From CAZDIO01 sp964505555 (GTDB taxonomy: Bacteria; Bdellovibrionota_C; UBA2361; SZUA-149; CAZDIO01), in the NCBI GenBank assembly GCA_964505555.1, contig CAZDIO010000141.1, positions 1-12,975 of the forward strand: 12,975 nt of DNA. The letters are read 5' to 3'. The translations under genes were made by a program, and so were the position numbers. The notes beneath the pieces were generated by a model. It was not told where the DNA came from. It made no database searches and was given only the letters and a program-made list of their open reading frames with translations. This document shows positions 1 through 6,702 of this stretch, piece after piece (position 1 is the stretch's first letter; each line of letters starts with the position of its first letter).

Positions 1-38
1 TCCACTCTTATATGCAATGACACCATCAAGAAGAGAGA

Positions 39-782
39 TCATGAGTTCGCATCCCCTTCCATTACAAAATCCCCGTTCGAGGTGGCTGAAAGCACATCAT
101 CCATCTCCTCAAGCTCTTCAAGGAGACTCATCAACTGCTCTGCCTCATCTCCAGAAAGCGTGATCCAGGTTTTAGGAATCATCCCTATCTCTGCTGTTTC
201 AATTTTTAGTGAACTCTCCAATGCTTTTTTTAGTGCATCAAACGCTCCAGGAGAACAGGAGACCTCCCAAACATCATCTTCATCTTTTACATCCTCTGCA
301 CCCGATGAAAGTGCAAGTTCAACAAGAGCATCTTCTGTAATCTCTTTCTTCCCTATGGTAAGCACCCCTTTCTTTTCAAACATCCAACTTACACACCCCG
401 CCTCACCTAAGGCACCACCCCGCCGACTAAAGGCATGGCGAATATCCCCTGCGGTTCGATTTTTGTTATCCGTAAGCACTTCAACAAGGATCGCACTTCC
501 ACCGGGGCCGTAGCCCTCGTAGTATAGTTCTTGCGCCGCCTGTTGCCCTTTGAGCTCTCCACTTGCACGTTTTATGGCACGATCAATCGTGTCGTTTGGC
601 ATATTTACAGATTTGCCTTTATCTATCGCCAAACGAAGTTTTGCGTTGCTGTTTGGATCCCCCCCACCTTCACGGGCCGCCACGGCGATCTCATGAATAA
701 TACGGGTAAAAACCTTACCGCGCTTCTGATCCGCGGCCCCTTTTTTCCTCTTAATCGTGCTCCATTTTGAGTGTCCAGACAT
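39..782 (-). CDS. yebC: YebC/PmpR (TACO1) family regulator / translation factor
   Basis: This 247-residue protein is full length for the YebC family. It starts with the family signature MSGHSKWSTIKRKKGAADQK at residues 1-20, followed by GKVFTRIIHEIAVAAREGGG (22-41), NMPNDTIDRAIKRA (60-73) and the central YEGYGPGG motif (88-95). The acidic C-terminal part (about 145-240) is the usual third domain. Family members are cytoplasmic. They have been described as DNA-binding regulators (PmpR-like) and, more recently, as ribosome-associated factors that relieve stalling at proline runs, which is also the role of mitochondrial TACO1; the sequence does not say which applies here. The ATG is preceded by GAGGTCAA, a close but good Shine-Dalgarno. 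In many bacteria ruvC follows yebC, and only 38 bp of downstream sequence is visible before the window edge. The gene is divergent from the PBP1B gene. Family assignment is secure; the exact role is not. Confidence 0.97.
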   Translation of the reverse strand: MSGHSKWSTIKRKKGAADQKRGKVFTRIIHEIAVAAREGGGDPNSNAKLRLAIDKGKSVNMPNDTIDRAIKRASGELKGQQAAQELYYEGYGPGGSAILVEVLTDNKNRTAGDIRHAFSRRGGALGEAGCVSWMFEKKGVLTIGKKEITEDALVELALSSGAEDVKDEDDVWEVSCSPGAFDALKKALESSLKIETAEIGMIPKTWITLSGDEAEQLMSLLEELEEMDDVLSATSNGDFVMEGDANS

Positions 783-805
783 TTGACCTCGAAGGCTTAA
801 AGGTG

Positions 806-855
806 GCTAGTGCTCTGACAAGTAAATAAAGATCGTAACTTGTCAGAGCACTAGC
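806..855. repeat. Perfect 18-bp inverted repeat with 14-nt centre
   Basis: The arms at 806-823 and 838-855 are exact reverse complements (arm core GTGCTCTGACAAGT), separated by an A-rich 14-nt centre. TA dinucleotides sit in both outer arm ends (808-809 and 852-853). It lies in the divergent gap upstream of both yebC and the PBP1B gene, where no transcript is expected to end, and there is no solid T-tract on either side. An intrinsic terminator is therefore less likely than a small palindromic mobile-type repeat, a protein-binding dyad or an RNA hairpin in a leader. The palindrome is directly visible; its nature is inferred. Confidence 0.85.
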
Positions 856-867
856 TATTATTTCTTT

Positions 868-956
868 GCTGCTTTGAACGATGTTTTAGGCGATTTTCAC
901 AGATTCCCGCTTCGCGGGATATCCATAAAAATCGCCTAAAACATCGTTGTCGCAGC
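868..956. repeat. Nested long palindrome (REP/MITE-like)
   Basis: Perfect 21-nt arms at 877-897 and 928-948 (core ATGTTTTAGGCGATTTT) flank an inner hairpin with stem CCCGC (906-910) / GCGGG (914-918). Outside the perfect arms, GCTGC (868-872) pairs with GCAGC (952-956) across a short mismatched stretch, so the whole element spans about 89 bp. The inner ATTCCCGC...GCGGGAT resembles widespread REP-type and Neisseria dRS3-like palindromes, by memory rather than search. There is no T-run after either arm and no gene end nearby, so a dispersed extragenic repeat or structured leader is favoured over a terminator. Confidence 0.85.
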
Positions 957-962
957 ATTAGA

Positions 963-978
963 AGCTAAGACCTTAGCT
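963..978. promoter_or_regulatory. Small dyad, possible operator
   Basis: AGCTAAG (963-969) and CTTAGCT (972-978) form a 7-bp dyad with a 2-nt centre, about 80-95 bp upstream of the candidate -35 of the PBP1B gene. The size and compactness suit a dimeric repressor or activator site. Nearby near-copies of TTAGC (around 974-977 and 991-996) are also present. No regulator can be named and the dyad may be accidental in this palindrome-rich gap. Confidence 0.3.
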
Positions 979-1055
979 AAATCCAACTAACTTTAGCAAG
1001 AATAGTTTTGTTTTCCTGGTGAATAATGTGCTTTTATACACAACTTAGGCTCTTT

Positions 1056-1086
1056 TTGAAACAATCGCACCCTGGAAAGCTATAAT
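1056..1086 (+). promoter_or_regulatory. Candidate sigma-70 promoter of the PBP1B gene
   Basis: TTGAAA (1056-1061) and a perfect TATAAT (1081-1086) are separated by 19 bp, longer than the ideal 17. Transcription would begin near 1093, giving a leader of under 30 nt before the ATG at 1121. The exact -10 box and its position before the only plus-strand gene support the call; the long spacer weakens it. Confidence 0.5.
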
Positions 1087-1120
1087 CTTTCCTTTATGGT
1101 GAGGCGTCAAAGTCATTGAA

Positions 1121-3517
1121 ATGAAAGGAACTCTTTTCAAAAGATATCTTCGTGGATTTTTTACAATCGTTCTCATCGGTAGTGCCTTTCTCTTTGTAGG
1201 CTCACTCTATATTAGGGCAATGGTGATTCGAAAACTTAACGCGCAATCACTGCTGACCTCCTCAATTGTTTTGAGTAGACCGTTTGCACTCGTTTCTGGT
1301 GTCAACATCGTTAAGAGCAAAGTGCATGAACGATTAGAGCGTCTTGGCTATCAATCCGTACAGCACTCTCCAGCACGACCAGGAGAATACCAACAAAGTG
1401 ATCACCACCTTCTTATCTACTTACGAAACTTTTTGTTACCAAACGGAAAACAACAAAATGAGCAACTTGCCTCTTTCTCTCTCGATGAGGAGGGAAGAAT
1501 TGAACAGATTACCGATGTAAAGTTTGACCTCACGCTGAGCTCTCCTCTTTACCTGGAGGGAGAAATGCTTTCTATGTTAGGAAACAGCTCCTCTCGAGCA
1601 ACCCTTCCGAAACATTTGGATCAATTTTCTCCGTTTCTTGTTGGCGCGGTCATCGCCATTGAAGATGAACGTTTTCCACACCATTTCGGCATCGATCTCA
1701 TCGCCGTGGGACGTGCGCTCGCTACAAATGTGCAACATGGCGAGGTCCTACAAGGTGGATCAACAATCACGCAGCAACTTGCAAAAAATCTATTTTTTAC
1801 TAATCAGCGAACCCTCACTCGAAAATTATTTGAAGCCTTTGCAGCGGTTCTCCTGGAAACTGCATACACAAAAAAGGAGATCCTGGAATTCTATATGAAT
1901 CAGGTTTTCCTTGGGCAAGAAGGAAACGTTGCTATTCACGGTTTTGGTGAAGCCGCGCTCGCATTTTTTGGAAAAGATGTTTACGATCTCACTCTCTCTG
2001 AAGCAGCAACTCTCGCAGGGATCATTAAAGCGCCCTCGAAATACTCACCGCGAAGACACCCCGATCTTGCAATAAAACGAAGAAATGTCGTGCTCTCACA
2101 AATGGCAGAGCTCCAGCTCATTACCAAAAGTGAAGCACATCAAGCATCGAAAACAGCTTTGGTCGTCGCTCCCGCAAGTAGAACTCAACGAACAGCTCCC
2201 TATTTTACTGATTATGTGCGCCGTGAAATACAATCTGTCATTGAGTCAAGTGCACCGCTGAGTGATGATTTTTTTGTCTACAGTAGTATCGATAAGGAGC
2301 ATCAACTCTGTGCTGAGAAAGCTCTCCAGCAAGGGCTTTTCGCGCTAGAAAACAAATTTTCTGGATTGAAACGAAAAGCCAATCCCCTTCAAGGCGCGCT
2401 CATTGCTGTGGATCCTGCAAATGGTGAGATTCTCTCCTGGGTTGGTGGAAGAAACTACAGTAAGAATCAATTTGATCGGGTAAGTTCCGCGTTTCGACAA
2501 CCTGGATCTGCTTTTAAACCCTTTGTTTATCTTACCGCTCTTGACCGTAGTCTTAACAGTTATCGTGTTGCAAGACCAACTAGTGTGCTTGTTGATGAGC
2601 CGGTAATTATACACATTGCCGGTTCTGGTCCGTGGGAGCCAAAAAATTACGATGAGAACTATCGGGGCGATGTTACCCTTCGTGAAGCACTTACCTACTC
2701 TCTCAACATTCCCACGGTAGAGCTTGCACAAAAAGTTGGAATCGAAGCTGTCGCTCATACCGCCGAACTGTTTGGCTTCGGAGAAAATCTCCCCGCAGTT
2801 CCCTCGCTCGCGCTTGGTGCTGGCGAGGTTTCTCCTTTTCAATTGGCAAGAGCTTACGGCGCTCTTGCAAGTGGTGGATTGCTTATTGAGCTTCGCTCTA
2901 TACTTTCTATTGTCAAAAAAGATTCTCCTCGCCCACTCTATCAGTCAATTCTCAAGGAGGAGCGAATCTCCTCAGAAGCTGCGGTGTTTGTCCTGACAAC
3001 AATTCTTCAAGATGTCATCAATCGTGGAACAGGAGCTGTTATTCGGAGGCTTGGTTTTGAAGGGGCGGCGGCGGGAAAGACTGGAACCAGTAATGATACT
3101 CGTGACTCCTGGTTTGCAGGGTTTACGCCACGACTGCTAACCGTAGTTTGGGTTGGGTTTGATGACAATGCAAAAACGGGTCTTACTGGTGCTCAGGGCG
3201 CTGCACCAATTTGGGCTGAGTATATGAAATGCGCTGCCCCACTTGGCCCCGAACTGAACTTCATCGCTCCACCTGGCGTTGTTTCTCGAGAGATTGATAA
3301 ATCCACAGGCCTGCTTGCCACAAACAGTTGTCCAAGAGAATTTCTCATTTCAGAGATCTTTGTTCAGGGAACTGAACCGATCACACGTTGTGAGGCACAC
3401 TCCTCTTTTTTTAATGATGATCGTTTTCATTCCGAACAATCACCGGCTCAGCGCCATGCAAGAACGACCCGGGCTCGTTCAGGATGGAATGATTTTTGGA
3501 ACTCGGTATGGCGATAA
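1121..3517 (+). CDS. mrcB: Bifunctional penicillin-binding protein 1B (glycosyltransferase/transpeptidase)
   Basis: This class A PBP polymerises lipid II into glycan strands and cross-links the peptides on the periplasmic face of the inner membrane. The 798 residues read in order as follows. A short cytoplasmic tail is followed by one membrane anchor (about 13-33). A UB2H-like domain (about 62-150) contains RLERLGYQSV and RPGEY. The GT51 glycosyltransferase has catalytic Glu181 in EDERFPHHFG, GGSTITQQLAKNLF (212-225), RKLFEAF (234-240), KKEILEFYMNQVFLG (251-265) and RRN (320-322). The transpeptidase has SxxK at Ser463-Lys466, SLN at 527-529 and KTGT at 653-656. All catalytic motifs are intact. 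The UB2H domain is diagnostic of PBP1B rather than PBP1A; in E. coli it docks the activator LpoB, and no LpoB gene is visible here. The first ATG in frame gives a proper membrane anchor, but there is no Shine-Dalgarno at normal distance. The stop lies 5 bp from the convergent truA stop. Confidence 0.95.
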   Translation: MKGTLFKRYLRGFFTIVLIGSAFLFVGSLYIRAMVIRKLNAQSLLTSSIVLSRPFALVSGVNIVKSKVHERLERLGYQSVQHSPARPGEYQQSDHHLLIYLRNFLLPNGKQQNEQLASFSLDEEGRIEQITDVKFDLTLSSPLYLEGEMLSMLGNSSSRATLPKHLDQFSPFLVGAVIAIEDERFPHHFGIDLIAVGRALATNVQHGEVLQGGSTITQQLAKNLFFTNQRTLTRKLFEAFAAVLLETAYTKKEILEFYMNQVFLGQEGNVAIHGFGEAALAFFGKDVYDLTLSEAATLAGIIKAPSKYSPRRHPDLAIKRRNVVLSQMAELQLITKSEAHQASKTALVVAPASRTQRTAPYFTDYVRREIQSVIESSAPLSDDFFVYSSIDKEHQLCAEKALQQGLFALENKFSGLKRKANPLQGALIAVDPANGEILSWVGGRNYSKNQFDRVSSAFRQPGSAFKPFVYLTALDRSLNSYRVARPTSVLVDEPVIIHIAGSGPWEPKNYDENYRGDVTLREALTYSLNIPTVELAQKVGIEAVAHTAELFGFGENLPAVPSLALGAGEVSPFQLARAYGALASGGLLIELRSILSIVKKDSPRPLYQSILKEERISSEAAVFVLTTILQDVINRGTGAVIRRLGFEGAAAGKTGTSNDTRDSWFAGFTPRLLTVVWVGFDDNAKTGLTGAQGAAPIWAEYMKCAAPLGPELNFIAPPGVVSREIDKSTGLLATNSCPREFLISEIFVQGTEPITRCEAHSSFFNDDRFHSEQSPAQRHARTTRARSGWNDFWNSVWR

Positions 3518-3522
3518 TCCCT

Positions 3523-4317
3523 TCAACCTTCATACTGCACCCAAGACATCGTTAATCCCTGCGGTGGGGCTGGGGGTAAACATACTTTGTTCTCTGGTTG
3601 GGAAAGGTACCTTTGTAACTCTTCTCTGGAGCGTTTCCCTTTTCCTACATCAACCAAGGAACGAACAATAATTCGCACCATCTGTTTAAGAAAACCATAC
3701 CCTTGGATGTGATATTGAACTTCATTGCTACTAACCCGAACAAGCTCACTTACGGTTATCCTTCGAATCGTTGAATGGGCACTACAATCTGAGGTCCGAA
3801 AATTTGAAAAATCATGCTCTCCCCGAAAAAGATGAGCAGCAAGAATCATCTCCTGAAGATTCAACGCCTCTCCCCGAACACACCACACCAATCCATCCTC
3901 CGCACCAGCTTTTTCTCGCTGGAGAAGCAACCGATAGACGTATCTTTTTATATGGAGTGTTCTTCGAGCATCAAAACTATCCTCTTCCAGAGAGACATCC
4001 CATACTGAAATATCATCAGGAAGAATTCCATTAAGCGCAGAGAGTAGTCGATCCCGTTCAAAAGGTAGTTTCTCAGGCCAAACAAAACTGGCAATTTGGC
4101 CATGGGCATGCACCCCACTATCGGTACGACCACTTCCCATCACAGCTACTTTTGAAGTCAACTCTTCAGAAAATTGTTTTTTAAACTCAGAGCGAAAATA
4201 GACAAAGAGTGCTTGCTCCAGTTCACCTTGAATTGTCTGGAGCTCTGGATTCTTTGCTTGAACTTGCCAACCGCTATAGTTTGTTCCGCGGTAAGAGAGA
4301 GTGAGTTTTCCTTTCAC
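3523..4317 (-). CDS. truA: tRNA pseudouridine(38-40) synthase TruA
   Basis: TruA isomerises uridines 38-40 in the anticodon arm of tRNAs. The catalytic aspartate is in the motif GSGRTDSGVHAHG (Asp66 counted from the start chosen here). The N-terminus KLTLSYRGTNYSGWQVQ matches the family's opening strand, and FRGEHDFSNFR and HIQGYGFLKQMVR in the C-terminal half are typical TruA blocks. The reading frame can be extended upstream to a TTG at 4341, inside asd. I prefer the GTG at 4317 because it begins the family-conserved strand after two or three residues and forms a 4-bp GTGA overlap with the asd stop, the classic arrangement for coupled translation. That gives 264 residues, normal for TruA. 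It is cotranscribed with asd and converges on the PBP1B gene with no terminator visible between them. Function is secure; the start is likely but not certain. Confidence 0.95.
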   Translation of the reverse strand: MKGKLTLSYRGTNYSGWQVQAKNPELQTIQGELEQALFVYFRSEFKKQFSEELTSKVAVMGSGRTDSGVHAHGQIASFVWPEKLPFERDRLLSALNGILPDDISVWDVSLEEDSFDARRTLHIKRYVYRLLLQREKAGAEDGLVWCVRGEALNLQEMILAAHLFRGEHDFSNFRTSDCSAHSTIRRITVSELVRVSSNEVQYHIQGYGFLKQMVRIIVRSLVDVGKGKRSREELQRYLSQPENKVCLPPAPPQGLTMSWVQYEG

Positions 4318-5357
4318 TGCAATGAATCTACCTGATTGCAAACAATTTCTGCAATCTGCACCGCGTTCAACGCTGCTCCTTTTCTGAGATTATCAGCAAC
4401 AATCCAAAGATTTATTCCGTGATCCACGGAGTGGTCGTCTCGTATTCTCCCAACATATGTCGCATCGGTATCTACAAGATCGCGACCAAGTGGATAGCGA
4501 TGACTTTGTGGATCATCCTCAATGACGATCCCAGGACTTGCCAGTAACAATTCTCTTGCTTGATCTGCCGTAAATGGCTTATTGGTTTCAATATTTACCG
4601 ACTCACTATGGCAGGAAAACACCGGCACTCGAACACAGGTTGCCGTAATTCGTAAATCGGGAAGAGATAATATCTTTCTCGATTCATTTACAATCTTCAG
4701 CTCTTCTTTGGTGTATCCACCCTCTAAAAAGAGATCAATATGTGGCACACAGTTAAATGCGATCGCGTGGGGAAAAACCTTTGGAGATTTCTCCTCACCA
4801 GAAAAAATTGCTTGCGTTTGTTCCCAGAGTTCATCCATCCCTTTTTTTCCTGCTCCTGAAACAGATTGATACGTAGAAACAACGACCCGACGGAGACCTA
4901 CCTCCATGGCGATCGGATGAAGAACGACAGCAAGCTGTATCGTTGAACAGTTTGGATTGGCGATGATCGCCCCTCGTCCTTCGATCGTTTGCAAATACTC
5001 TCGAAGGAAATGAGAGTTTACTTCAGGAACAATTAACGGCACCTCTGGGTGCATGCGAAATTCACTTGAATTATCGATCACAATGCTTCCCTCTTCACAT
5101 GCAAGCGGAGCATACTCTCGACTTACAGCAGATCCTGCAGAAAAAAGGGCGATATCCACTCCAGAAAAACTTGATGCGGTGAGCTCTTGAACAACTATAT
5201 CCTTGCCACGAAACGTAACACTCTCTCCGGCGCTTCGCTTGCTGGCAAAAAGCCTTAACTCAGCCAATTGAAACTGACGTTGTTCAAGGGTTGCTAACAT
5301 CTCCCGACCAACGGCACCCGTGGCCCCAACGATCGCCACTACTACATCTTTTTTCAT
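4314..5357 (-). CDS. asd: Aspartate-semialdehyde dehydrogenase
   Basis: Asd reduces beta-aspartyl phosphate with NADPH to aspartate semialdehyde, the branch point to lysine/diaminopimelate (and so peptidoglycan), threonine and methionine. The 347 residues carry the NADP-binding loop GATGAVGREML (11-21), the active-site cysteine Cys137 in NPNCSTIQL, the SVSGAGKKGM segment (165-174), the general-base histidine His250 in RVPVFSCHSESVN, and the conserved C-terminal block ADNLRKGAALNAVQIAE (321-337). These are all present, so the enzyme should be active. The ATG has a good Shine-Dalgarno (GGAGA, about 9 nt upstream). The gene overlaps truA by 4 bp. An intrinsic terminator ends 39 bp upstream of the ATG, so asd must have its own promoter very close by or be controlled through that hairpin. 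Identification is secure. Confidence 0.97.
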   Translation of the reverse strand: MKKDVVVAIVGATGAVGREMLATLEQRQFQLAELRLFASKRSAGESVTFRGKDIVVQELTASSFSGVDIALFSAGSAVSREYAPLACEEGSIVIDNSSEFRMHPEVPLIVPEVNSHFLREYLQTIEGRGAIIANPNCSTIQLAVVLHPIAMEVGLRRVVVSTYQSVSGAGKKGMDELWEQTQAIFSGEEKSPKVFPHAIAFNCVPHIDLFLEGGYTKEELKIVNESRKILSLPDLRITATCVRVPVFSCHSESVNIETNKPFTADQARELLLASPGIVIEDDPQSHRYPLGRDLVDTDATYVGRIRDDHSVDHGINLWIVADNLRKGAALNAVQIAEIVCNQVDSLQ

Positions 5358-5396
5358 CGCTACTTTCTCCGGACAGAATACTTTTTGATGCTTAAC

Positions 5397-5437
5397 AAAA
5401 AAAACGCCTCGATGATATCATCTCATCATCGAGGCGT
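5397..5437 (-). terminator. Rho-independent terminator between the ydcH-like gene and asd
   Basis: The arms ACGCCTCGATGAT (5404-5416) and ATCATCGAGGCGT (5425-5437) pair perfectly around an 8-nt loop. Read on the minus strand, the G+C-rich stem runs directly into eight T residues (the A-run at 5397-5404 on the plus strand). This is a textbook intrinsic terminator for transcripts from the ydcH-like gene. Because it ends only 39 bp before asd, it could also act as a leader attenuator for asd. Confidence 0.92.
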
Positions 5438-5544
5438 CTATTTCTTGTCAAAGACTAAATGGTAACTATCAACAATTTACCGTAAGAAAAAGGTTGATAA
5501 ATTCTCTTTTCTACTCGATTCCTGTTCCTCGCTTCTTGCTAATT

Positions 5545-5796
5545 CTATTCGTTTACTACTTGCGGCTCCCGCATCTGATTTCGATATTCGTTGAGAGTGG
5601 ACATGATAATATCCATTCCCTTGAGTTTCTCCTTTTTCAACCGTTTTTCTCGTAGAGCATCCCACGCAGAAAGTGCCGGGTTTTTTTCAAACGCACGGAG
5701 CTCCATTTCGTACTTAAGATGTTCTTCGTAGAGTTTTTTGATTCGAAAGTTCGTTTGAACAACTTCAAGAAGCAGCTCTTCATCAAGTTTCTCCAT
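5545..5796 (-). CDS. YdcH-like small helical protein (DUF465 family)
   Basis: This 83-residue, highly charged and largely helical protein has no signal peptide or membrane segment. The spacing of KLYEEHLKYEMELRAFE (about 21-37) followed by REKRLKKEKLKGMDII (49-64) matches the DUF465/YdcH pattern of two short helices, where the second carries the LKKEKLxxxD motif. The family's biochemical role is not established, so none is claimed. The gene appears to be a separate unit. It has a strong promoter match 70-100 bp upstream, a strong GGAGG Shine-Dalgarno about 9 nt before the ATG, and a strong intrinsic terminator about 110 bp after the stop. Two other frames are open across this stretch (5477-5665, 5637-5894), but they lack such signals. 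The gene is very likely real; the family match is moderate. Confidence 0.8.
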   Translation of the reverse strand: MEKLDEELLLEVVQTNFRIKKLYEEHLKYEMELRAFEKNPALSAWDALREKRLKKEKLKGMDIIMSTLNEYRNQMREPQVVNE

Positions 5797-5864
5797 ACTG
5801 GATCGCCTCCAAATATTATCGTTTCCTTAGAAACGAGGAACAAATGTTTCGAGCTTAACAACTC

Positions 5865-5894
5865 ATTATGCGTCCCAAGAAAGCCAATTGTCAA
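5865..5894 (-). promoter_or_regulatory. Sigma-70 promoter of the ydcH-like gene
   Basis: On the minus strand a consensus TTGACA (5894-5889) is followed 18 bp later by CATAAT (5870-5865), five of six matches to the -10 consensus. Transcription would start near 5858, leaving a leader of about 60 nt. That leader contains a small hairpin with arms CGTTTC (5820-5825) and GAAACG (5830-5835) just upstream of the GGAGG ribosome site. Confidence 0.75.
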
Positions 5895-5913
5895 TTAAGA
5901 ATTTGCTCCTTTC

Positions 5914-6654
5914 TCAAGTAGTTAGAGTGGCTACATTTTTTCTAACTTCAATAAAGCTTATATTTCTCCCCGTTTCTGATCCTTCCCGCCGAACTGAGAA
6001 ATAACGATCATTACAGATTGTACATTTTTGAGCCTGTATAACTTGAAACGGCAATACCCCTTTCTCAATTGCTTGTTGAAAGAGAAGGCGTGAAATATCC
6101 GCAAAGGTCTTTCCCGACCGAGATTCGATAAAACCACCTTCCATGTTCTCCCCTTCCAGAGAGAGGAATTTATCGGCAACTTCTTTTCCGACCTGATAGC
6201 AACACACTCCAGCTCCTGGGCCTATCGCTATTTGAAAATGCTCGGCTCGTCCTCCAAGGGTCATCATTTCATTAAGAGTATTGAGAAGCACTCCGCCGAC
6301 AGCTCCTCTCCATCCAGCATGAACCGCACCGACAAGTTGTGCTACCGGATCATAGAGAAGAACTGGAAAACAATCGGCAGACCTTATTGCAAGAAAAATA
6401 TTTTGCTTACTTTCCTCTCCTACCCATGCATCTCCTTCAGGAGAGAGGTTTTTATCCTCTCTTTGAAGATCTTTTTCATAATGAAAAACAACTCTCGTTG
6501 AATGAATCTGCTGGAGATAACGAACAGGAAGCGGAAGAGCTATGTTTCTTGACTCCTCTGCTCCAAAAAATCCATGGCGAAGCCCTTCTTTAATCCAACT
6601 TTGTATGACAAGTGGACTCCGTGTACCTTCGTTAAATGCTAAGTTAAAAATCAT
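5914..6654 (-). CDS. pgeF: YfiH/PgeF multicopper-type purine nucleoside phosphorylase; peptidoglycan editing factor
   Basis: This 246-residue protein is of normal length for the YfiH/LACC1 family. Family members have been reported as purine nucleoside phosphorylases or adenosine deaminases and, in E. coli, as a factor that keeps wrong amino acids out of peptidoglycan stems. The metal-site residues are in place: His51 in YLQQIHS, Cys95 in RSADCFPVLL, and His112 in VGAVHAGWRG. AIGPGAGVCCYQVG (143-156) and the C-terminal CTICNDRYFSVRREG (211-225) are further family blocks. The ATG follows GCGAGGGA with very short spacing, so initiation may be inefficient. It lies 48 bp after rluD on the same strand, a common pairing in proteobacteria, and probably ends the ribF-rluD-pgeF unit. 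Family is certain; the in vivo substrate is not readable from the sequence. Confidence 0.93.
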   Translation of the reverse strand: MIFNLAFNEGTRSPLVIQSWIKEGLRHGFFGAEESRNIALPLPVRYLQQIHSTRVVFHYEKDLQREDKNLSPEGDAWVGEESKQNIFLAIRSADCFPVLLYDPVAQLVGAVHAGWRGAVGGVLLNTLNEMMTLGGRAEHFQIAIGPGAGVCCYQVGKEVADKFLSLEGENMEGGFIESRSGKTFADISRLLFQQAIEKGVLPFQVIQAQKCTICNDRYFSVRREGSETGRNISFIEVRKNVATLTT

Positions 6655-6702
6655 TCCCTCGCTTACCAGATCAAATAGCGTCTATTGATTTTTATTTCCC
6701 GC

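Noticed and set aside
82..513. 143-codon plus-strand open frame opposite yebC
   Set aside because: It is Ser-rich shadow sequence complementary to yebC, with no ribosome site or recognisable motif, whereas the opposite strand encodes an unmistakable full-length YebC.
2345..2842. 165-codon minus-strand open frame inside the PBP1B gene
   Set aside because: It lies entirely within the transpeptidase domain of an intact PBP1B and has no family-like motif; chance antisense frame.
3279..3671. 130-codon plus-strand frame spanning the PBP1B-truA junction
   Set aside because: It overlaps the PBP1B 3' end in another frame and then runs antisense to truA; no ribosome site or domain.
5467..5499. TATCAAC ... 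GTTGATA inverted repeat (7 bp, 19-nt loop) after the ydcH-like gene
   Set aside because: It is short, A+T-rich and lacks a T-run; the real terminator is the much stronger hairpin at 5404-5437.
5358..5544. Lysine riboswitch upstream of asd
   Set aside because: The gap is about the right size, but I could not recognise the conserved lysine-riboswitch core and most of the structure near asd is a simple terminator hairpin.
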